A DNA stretch of 64,000 bases from Strix aluco (lineage: Eukaryota; Chordata; Aves; Strigiformes; Strigidae): the NCBI RefSeq assembly GCF_031877795.1, contig NC_133933.1:67410003-67474002 (forward strand). The letters run 5' to 3'. A model generated the notes under the pieces. That model had not been told where the DNA came from. It saw only the letters and a list, made by a program, of their open reading frames with translations, and did no database searches. Position numbers and translations under genes: made by a program. Below, one piece after another: positions 9,395 to 64,000 of this stretch (positions are counted from its first letter, which is position 1; every line of letters begins with the position of its first letter).

Positions 9395-12300
9395 TAAATT
9401 TGGGAACTCAAGCGTCCATGTCCCAAGAACCATATCATGTCTCTGGGAACTCACCTGTGTTGCAAGGCCAGCTTCCCTTGCAGTATCTGTCATGGTAGTC
9501 CTAATTTTAGTCTTGTCTATACTTAGCCAGGAGAGGCGGAGGGGAAGGTGCTGTCCCTTGCTAAGCCATCCCTTTCTCAACATCGATTGAGGCCAGGCCC
9601 AGTCCTGGTATCCCACTGCCTCTCCGCCACTCCACACTCAGAAAATACAAGTTCTCCTGCACTTCACTGGGAAGGAACTGGATACAGCAAGAGAGACATC
9701 ATTTGAGGTAACACTGCAGTGAAGATACTTCCCTCACACTAGCTGTTCTTGTGTCCAGAGACAGAAGTGGGTGCTCCGTTCATAAACCGACTCTGTTACA
9801 AGATTTTGACGTAGCAGTGGGGCACAGATCACAGTAATGAATAGCTCTGTGGTTCCTTACAGTAATGAGATGATTATGATGCCTTAACTCCACTCATTTG
9901 ATGCAATATGCTCAGTTCTGCATTGCACCTAGGTACAATGACATGGGTGAGAGAAAAAAAAAAGGTGGAGCAAATTGGTGTCCAATTCCCAAGGGCATCA
10001 TTTTTTTAAAAGGTTTCTTGGATGAAAATGGTAAATATCTATATAAAATGTTTAATGGACAGTTTGCTTTAATTAGCATCTCATGCAACTATGAGATGTA
10101 TAGAGGAATTGTTGTGCAGAGTTGTATCCATTCCCAATCACATGACCCTGAGAACATTCAAAACTGAGCAGTACTACTGAAAGGCTTAGTACACCCATGC
10201 CTATGCAGCAAAATTCGAGGCCAGACTGTACTTGGCTAGAAAAAAGAGATCACTTAATCACTGAAATGCAGTCTGCACAAGCAGACGCAAAGAACCATTT
10301 AAAATAGTTTTCCTTCATCAAAATGCAGACCTGATAGGCCATACAGCTAGGCAAAGCTGCATAAAGTATGGTCTCTAAAAGTACCGGGGAAGAACATGAC
10401 TGTCATCCAGTATTCATACAAGACATAGACCATGTTTATAATATTCTTTACTTTTAAGATACTCTCAGGTATCTTTCACTGCATTTACTTTTTGATCAAC
10501 GTTTTCTTAATTGGGGAAGTGAATACAAGAGTGTAGCCAAAGACACTGTGTGCAATTAATTTAATATCACTGTAGAACAGCAAATCCACTCCTTTAGAAC
10601 ATCATTAATCAACATGTTTCTTGAACCAATGAGAAACCTGTGGGCTGCCATGAAACAAAATCTTCCACAGGAGCAAGTTCAAAAGTAGAACACATTACAT
10701 ATTTAAGATTGTTGTCATTAACGGTCTGAGTAAACAAAAAAAGATTAGAAACTAGTATTATGGTCATAAAATACAAAGAATTTCTTTAAAACAGTTATGG
10801 CAAACATTCCCTGAGAATTAAGAATCAGCAACAACTATTGCCAGATTGGTTTTTCTGTTACAGTGCAGAAATGTTATAGCACATTCTCTCCATTCAAAGA
10901 TCACGCAGGAAGATTAAAGGCCACAGTTTTTATTTACTATGTGCATCTTCTGCATGTGCTCACTTTTCAAGAGAATTAAATCCAGACGCAGCAACCCTCA
11001 GCACTGAGGCTAACCAGGACATGAAGGGAGAGGAGGCAGTTAACAAAAGGTTTAATCCACGTGTTGAGTGTGTGTGTTCAGAATTCCTTTTTTTTTTCTT
11101 CTGTGCTCCGTTTTCTAAATTTGCCCTGCCAACTGATAGGCTATGGCAGCATTCTGGAATATCCCCCTCCCTCCCCCCTGAAACACACATTATAAAATAC
11201 ATACCCACCACCAAAGTGTCCCACTTAGAGAAGTGACTTGTAGTCTAAGCAGAAAAGGGACATAATGCAGAAGAGTGGAGTAACTATTAAAGTTGAAATA
11301 ATCGATTTTAATGCCTAAAATTAGATTTTATGGCCCATGGTATTGCTGAAAGTTCTGTGCAGCACAGCTTTATGTTGCATCATTCCTCAGCACACAGAAT
11401 TAAAGTGCAGTAAACATTCAGAATTCGGTGCAACACACTGTCACAAAAAAAGAAAATCTACTTTTTGTTATTAATTCAGCTCAAGAAGATGGCATTGTGG
11501 GGTCAGTTTGCACTGACCCAGAAAAAGAAAAGATCCTATCAGGATCCAAATTCTTACATTGTAGAAGAGGGTTTATTTCTGCCTTGCCCTAACACCAAAT
11601 CAATATATGCATATCTATCTCCCTGCGGCTACCTGATAGTTCCCTGTCTCTCTCTCCAAGATAGCACAATCATTCTTTCTTTGCAACTTGCAGGTCTTAG
11701 CTCTGCTGAATTCTTTCTTTCATTTCTTCAAAGCATCCAGCAGATCTGGCAGTGTCTGCTATTGCTTGATATATGAGTGGTGCAACCCAGAAGCGTACAG
11801 CATTCATTGACAGGAGACTATGAAAACCTGACCAAAGATCTGCAAAGGGTCTTTTGATGGTAAAGATTGTTGATATGGGGTAACAGCAGAAGGGAGGACA
11901 GCTTCAAGAAGGCTGAAAAAACAACCAAAAAAAGTGGGCCAGCAGGAAACTAGGAGAGAAGCCTAACATATACCAATGAGAACTACAGGAGTATCACAGT
12001 TGGATCCTGAAAGGGTATTCAAAGGAGACTGCAGAAGCATAAAAACTGAACATCTCTGCTTGCCTCAGAAAAACTCAGATGAAGATACCAGCTTGTGGGC
12101 TGAGGAGTCAAAGTGGTTATGCAAAGTACCCAACATACCTATCGCATGTTGGGCATATTCTTGGTAAGTATAATAGCTTGGCCACAGTGGATCTGCTATG
12201 CTTATGTCATGCTGTTAATCTGCATGTATGTAGGTTCAACTGGTGTGGACATCAGCTCTCACTTTGGCCAGGCTGTCAGAGGTCCAGAAACACTGAATAT

Positions 12301-12727
12301 ATGGCCACATTCCTCTTCTATCTCTTGGAAAGCTTTCTAAGTGAAAATAAAAGACAAGTCTAAAAAGAGATGGTTGTCCTATCTCTAAATCTTGAGGATT
12401 GTGATCCAATTAGTTTTGTATATATTTCATTTTTTCCTAAGCATCTTCTCTATCATGAGAGTATCTTTCTGCATGACTTCATCAACTGTTTTACTGAAGG
12501 AGATCTAAAGGAAAAAACGTATGAAAATAATCTTTACCACCTTTGTGAAGCAGCAATCAAAAAGGTCAAATGAATCAGCTGGCTATAAACTATGACATTT
12601 ACTGTCTATCAAGAATATTCATCATATTGCACAAGAAAATAATGCAACACGAGTCACAGCAAAACATATAAATTCATCTGAGTGATACAAACCTCAGTTG
12701 ACATTACAGTACTTTACAGTGAAAAGC
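9395..12727. other. Gene-free spacer between CR1 and PEX7 3' end
   Basis: AT-rich sequence with only short, unconvincing ORFs. I recognise no repeat family or exon in it. Confidence 0.65.
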
Positions 12728-12881
12728 TCTTTTCTCTTTTCTCTTTTCTTTTCTTTTCTTTTCTTTTCTTTTCTTTTCTTTTCTTTTCTTTTCTTTTCTT
12801 TTCTTTTCTTTTCTTTTCTTTTCTTTTCTTTTCTTTTCTTTTCTTTTCTTTTCTTTTCTTTTCTTTTCTTTTCTCTTTTCT
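12728..12881. repeat. (TTTTC)n microsatellite, about 150 bp
   Basis: Near-perfect pentanucleotide array, pure from about 12744 to 12873 with slightly interrupted ends (CTCTTTT units). On the PEX7 transcript strand it is a pure purine (AAAAG)n tract starting within about 40 bases after the PEX7 polyadenylation signal. Confidence 0.97.
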
Positions 12882-12904
12882 ACAGTGACATTATCTCAAA
12901 ATAC

Positions 12905-13255
12905 ACTGCCAGTTACACTTTTATTCTTTATAAGGATCAAGAAGAATCAGGCCTCTGCTCTCATCATAAGCCAGATAGATCACAAAATTGTGTTGGTGAT
13001 TCTACTCTAAAGATACCAGCTTGTATCTGCTACAGCCACTCTGGCCATTCAGTTGCTGTTTTGCTGGCTCAAGTACTACCTGCACAGTAAACCAAGCCCT
13101 AAAATCTCCACGTGCTTAAGTGCACAACACTCCATTCAAGAAGTGTTTACTTAAAAAGAGACACTAAGATTAGTGACACAGTTGACACTTTAGCAGAAGT
13201 CTGGTTTTGGGGGAAGAGAGAAAGGTTCCCGGTGTGTCAGATCTTCACTTTTTCT
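12905..13255 (-). other. PEX7: PEX7 3'UTR
   Basis: About 350 bases from the TAG stop to the predicted cleavage site after AATAAA. No further ORF or repeat lies in it. The end point is inferred from the signal. Confidence 0.7.
12920..12925 (-). terminator. PEX7: PEX7 poly(A) signal AATAAA
   Basis: Canonical AATAAA on the minus strand 331 bases after the PEX7 stop, followed by GT-rich sequence (AGTGTAACTGGCAGTGTATT). Cleavage is expected near 12900-12910. Confidence 0.8.
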
Positions 13256-59878
<46,623 letters not shown>

Positions 59879-59923
59879 GGCCCCCGCCCGGGCCTCGGCC
59901 GAGGCGCGAAGGAGCCGCCGCTC

Positions 59924-59986
59924 TCACGGCCCCGCCGGAAGCGCCTCTCCCGCCGGGCGGGGTCGAAGCTGCGGCGCCGCCGCCAT
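59924..59986 (-). other. Possible 20-codon upstream ORF of PEX7
   Basis: An ATG inside the YY1-type element opens a 20-codon frame (MAAAPQLRPRPAGEALPAGP) in the same frame as PEX7, ending at TGA 45 bases before the PEX7 ATG. It exists in mRNA only if transcription starts upstream of 59986. Confidence 0.4.
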
Positions 59987-59990
59987 CTTT
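59979..59990 (-). promoter_or_regulatory. YY1-type element AAAGATGGCGGC
   Basis: Matches the strong YY1 consensus in transcript orientation, 101-112 bases upstream of the PEX7 ATG. In TATA-less genes this element often sits just after the transcription start, so the PEX7 start site may be near 59990-60010. Confidence 0.65.
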
Positions 59991-60200
59991 GATGATGGCA
60001 GAAGGCGGCCCAGGATGCTGTCAGCGCGCGGCAGGTCGCGCCCGCCCCGTCCCTCTGGGCTGCCCGGGCGGGCCCGGCCGGAGAGGGCGCTGCTGCCGCC
60101 TCAGAAGCGCCCCTGGGCTCCAGGGGAACTGCTGGTGGCCCTGGGTGGCCGTCGCGCTCTGCCACACTGCGCCAGCGGCCCGGACCCGCTCTGACTGACT

Positions 60201-63200
60201 CCGCAGAGGTGGTAGCTGCAGCCTTGGGCCTCTGTGGTTGATCCCTCTGGTGCGGGCTTGTCCTCTGACCTCTTCAGAGGAAAGCTGTAAGCTTAGGAGG
60301 GCCTGCTGAGAAATTTATTAACTTGATACTGTTATCCCAAACGAAGGGTTCTTTCATCTGGTATGCAAGCCAATACATGCAGGGTTGAGGTATCTTTATT
60401 TCACATCTGAGCAGAGATGGGTGCTAGATGGTAATTCCACAAAGCTAGCACACCATACAAAGGAACTACAGCCTATTTATCTTGTTACATGGTTAGTAAA
60501 ATCTTACCTAAATTTACATTCATTGGTCCATAATTACCATTCTATCTGTTATTGGTTAGTTACATTTAAATTAGCCTTGCTTGCTATGTAAATTAGCACA
60601 CATGCTCCTTACAGGCAGTGGAGGGAAGTCTTTTTGGTCTTGAATTTAGTCAGTGATTGTGATCTCTCCCAGCTGCCTTTATCTTTCCCCCAGTTACCAC
60701 AGATTTTTGCAGACTTCACGGGCAATCATCCAGCCTTGGGTGACTTCTGAGGCAGGATGTTCCCTCCCCATCAATGCTGTTAGGCTTTCACACATACTCT
60801 GGTGTGATTCGTAATTAAAGGTCATCCGGCCCACACCAGGCTTCTGACCACTCGCTGCCTGTTTCTCATGATAAACAATTCTGCTTCCGACAAGAACTTC
60901 CAAGCTTCAAAGATACAGAAGACATATATCAGCTCATTTTGTGTGCATCAGCTTGAAGACACAAGATGTTTCAATCATAAGTATGTATATTAGCTTCATT
61001 TTTCCTTTTAAAAAGCCCTTCTAAGCTGTTCTCTAATTTGTTGAGTAGCTCTGCATATTTTGTCATTCTCCTTGTGATGCAATTCTGCTTTATGTAAGTC
61101 CTTTTATGAAGAATCTCCAGTTTTCTTACACCCATGACATCTTCTGTTCAAGCCAGTGGGAATTTTGCTTTTGGAAGGAAGCGGGGGGGATTCAGGCTTA
61201 GAAAATAAATATTTTGGCAGAGCAGCAGCTGCAGCTTTTGTTATATTCTATCCTGTGTGTGATATACAGGACTTTAAAATACAGAGAGGTTATTCCAGTT
61301 GGACACAGACTAGCCTAATTAGTTATAATGACCCATCTATGTGTGTAGAGGTAAAAATGCAAAAATATTATTTTACACATTAGGAAGATACAGCAAAAAC
61401 AGATTATTTAATCAAGGTTACATCATGAAGCTTGGAGGATAGTTACATACTCCTGCTACTCAGCCTTATATTTAAAACTAAACCTTAACTACAAAATCTA
61501 TTGTAAAGCCACACAAATGTCTAATTGCTTAAACTGGTGTTCAAATACAGATCACTGGATTAGGCAATTAATTCTTTGATGTCATTGTAAAAATGAAGAC
61601 AAATATGTTTATCAAACAGCCTCCAGGATTTTAGAATAAAATCAATCCAAATTCAGCGCAAGTGAAGTTTAATTTAATGTATCCTTTAGATTATCACAGT
61701 AACTCCCAAAATTTCACAACTGGCAATTTATAGGCTTAATTTATTGACAGACATCATATGAGATCGGATTTTTTAACCCTGGAGCAAAGGAATACCTTAC
61801 TGAATTGGCTGCTCCGGGCCAAATCCCACCAATTTTGGCCTCTGTGGAGACTTTTTAAATCAATGTATCTTTTCAAAATGCAAGTAACAAGACAACTTTC
61901 TGAGCAAGTGTTTCTAAAGTAATTGCCTTTTATGACTGGGATGTCAATAACAACATCTGAAAAGATAGACAGCCACCGCAGTGGTGCAGGAGGTAAATTT
62001 GGACACGGCCATTTGAGAGGTGGTGTTTGGGAGTCAGGTGCTTAATGGTGTAAAGTCCAGTTACTCTATGGACAATTTATTACTGATATATCAGAGTATT
62101 GGAAATGTTTCATCAAGCGCATTTTCAAATCTAGTTGATCTTTTGTAATGAGTGAAATTCCACAAAGAGGTTATGCAAACAGGAAGCAGTTCTTATCAGT
62201 GGCCCAGCTTTGTTTCAAAGACAGATTAAAAGAATTTTCATAGACATAAAGATCAAGAAGTGGATGAAAGGTTACAAGGAAGTCCTGAGAGAAGAACTAG
62301 TTCACAAAACTTTTTTTTTCCACAGAAAAGCTCATAAATTCAGGTTTTGAAGATCCTTAGGAAGCAAAATAATACAGTGAGTAAATGTATTTGCACAGAT
62401 TTCAAGGTAGAATAACAACTAAAGAAACGAAAGCTATTTTACAAGCAAAGAGAGAAGGGCCCAAAAAACAAAACTGCTGAACATGACTGTATTTCCTCCT
62501 CAGCCTCTCGGCAGCTGAGTAAATTCAAGAAACATGAAGGACCACCAATCACATCTTATATGGTCTATCAGCCAGCTCTTTCCACCGGCTAACACCAAAC
62601 AGACATATCCCACATGCAGCAGTAGATGGCAGCCATGTTCCATGCAAAAACTGAGAGCCCTCCGTTCTCAAAAATTCCCCAATTACACTGAGATATTCCC
62701 TAACCCAACATGAATCAAAAAAATTAAAGTTGCTTAGTATGTAACTTTTAAGCTATATTTATGCTGCAGTCACTTCTCTGAGCTCAGCTCACAATCATGA
62801 CCCTCGCTAGCATCAGAATAGGTAGTTGAGATGGTCACAGCAATATGTCTGCATCCAGTTCACCTTCTTTTCAGTCTGCTGAGCTCTGTTCTGTTAGAAA
62901 CCCATGTCCGTCATTTCCTCAGCTTGCTGGCTGACAGCTAGCCTAGGTGTGAGCTGGGCTGGTAACCGTCACTGCTGTATACAAAAATCCTTACAAAACC
63001 CTCGCTGGTCAGCAGAAACAGTAATCAGGTAGGCTCAAGTCCCAAGTATTTAAAGAAGCTGTGAAGAGAGCTTTTCTACCGGAGAAAGTAGATTGTAAGC
63101 CATTCCCCCATGTGCAAGGACAGGTAGCTTAAAACACTGAAAATACTCAGGACTGCAGTAAACTTTTTTCAGTCTTTTAGTTACAGAACCATTCATTAGT

Positions 63201-64000
63201 CTTCGTGCCATTGAGATTTTCTTCTGCAACAGTGAATGCTTATTGACGAATAGAAATGTAGAGATGTTCTCAGCTGAAATTCCCATACAGTCATAAATGT
63301 GTAAGAGTTGAAGCTTAAAGAAAAGCATTTAGTATCCCAAGGTTCATGATAAGCTTGCAAAACTGGCAACAGTGGAAATAAATAAATGTAACCTAGGGGG
63401 TTGCAGGAATGAATGCAAAGGGAAAAGGCTCCCCTCATACGGGGAAAGTGAGGGTCATGGAAGTTGAAGGAAGAGGCAGTTAGCATGGAGACTTTTCTGA
63501 AAGTTTAAAAGAACAAAAGAAGTGAGAGGAGGGAAAACACACTGGAGCAGAGGAAGATTTAGACGAGGAGATTTAGACAGATGCGTGAGAGTTGTGGGGA
63601 AAAAGGGTATGAAGCAAGAACAGCGCCCATTCTTCACCATGCTCACAAGACAAGGGCTCCAAGGACAGTCCCGACTGATGAAATATCCCAGCATCCCCAA
63701 TGATGTATCTACATTGCTCTGTCCGTTTTTGCTGACTGCCATTTATGTGCACCATGCCATAATTTGGTAAGCAAATTCCTCGTGTTATTACTGTTCCATG
63801 ACCAGCTGCATCCCTACACAATGGCCACCGGCCTCTATTTACATGCCCCTTTGTACTTAAATGTTGCTTTAAATGTTCAGTGTAAACGCTTTCTAAAGAT
63901 TAGCAGCTGACTGCCTCATAATAAAATATCTCCCTCTGTTGAATGTAAAGGCTACTTCTGAGTGTCTACAGTGATATACTTAGTCTAACATTTTAGGACA
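60201..64000. other. Gene-free upstream flank of PEX7
   Basis: AT-rich sequence with no exon-like ORF or recognised transposon. In human the next gene in this direction is MAP3K5, transcribed away from PEX7; none of its coding sequence is recognisable here. The end of the window (about 63690-63970) has a mixed, repeat-free texture that could be conserved non-coding DNA, which I cannot test. Confidence 0.6.

Noticed and set aside
12682-13090. Two plus-strand ORFs rich in Phe-Leu-Ser repeats
   Set aside because: They are translations of the (TTTTC)n microsatellite, whose 5-bp unit keeps frames open.

Overview
This window is vertebrate nuclear DNA, almost certainly from a bird. The evidence is the CR1 LINE family on both strands, an endogenous-retrovirus solo LTR of a kind I recall from neoavian genomes, an AT-rich body with sharp CpG islands, and two recognisable protein-coding genes in conserved order. 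No prokaryotic, plasmid or viral genes are present.

Both genes are on the minus strand. (1) SLC35D3, an orphan member of the nucleotide-sugar-transporter family, has two coding exons (5419-4984 and 3804-2975, 421 aa) and starts inside a strong CpG island (about 4600-6180). A plausible 3'UTR runs towards the left edge. (2) PEX7, the peroxisomal PTS2 receptor (a WD40 protein), has ten coding exons that I reassembled from position 59878 down to the stop codon at 13256. The reading frame is continuous across all nine introns and gives 328 aa. Its promoter is a second CpG island (about 59500-60200) with YY1-like and ETS-like sites and no obvious TATA box. A canonical AATAAA lies about 330 bases after the stop. 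Human chromosome 6q23 carries PEX7 and SLC35D3 as neighbours in the same relative orientation.

Layout from left to right: 1-2974, putative SLC35D3 3'UTR and flank; 2975-5419, SLC35D3; 5420-12900, promoter island and gene-free spacer with one CR1; 12900-59878, PEX7. Its introns hold a CR1 with an uninterrupted partial reverse-transcriptase ORF (16.4-17.5 kb), an old CR1 copy that retains ORF1 and the start of ORF2 (33.8-35.1 kb), three further CR1 3' fragments, and the solo LTR with a 5-bp target duplication (44957-45553). From 60200 to 64000 is gene-free upstream flank.

The two genes are not known to act in one pathway. PEX7 imports PTS2 enzymes into peroxisomes. SLC35D3 is linked to platelet dense granules and dopamine D1 receptor trafficking. 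I found no convincing new biological system. The items most worth a second look are structural: the degenerate 20-bp minisatellite and G-quadruplex motif in the SLC35D3 intron, the 5'-retaining CR1, the solo LTR with a perfect CRE palindrome, several perfect intronic inverted repeats, and the long polypyrimidine microsatellite at the PEX7 3' end.
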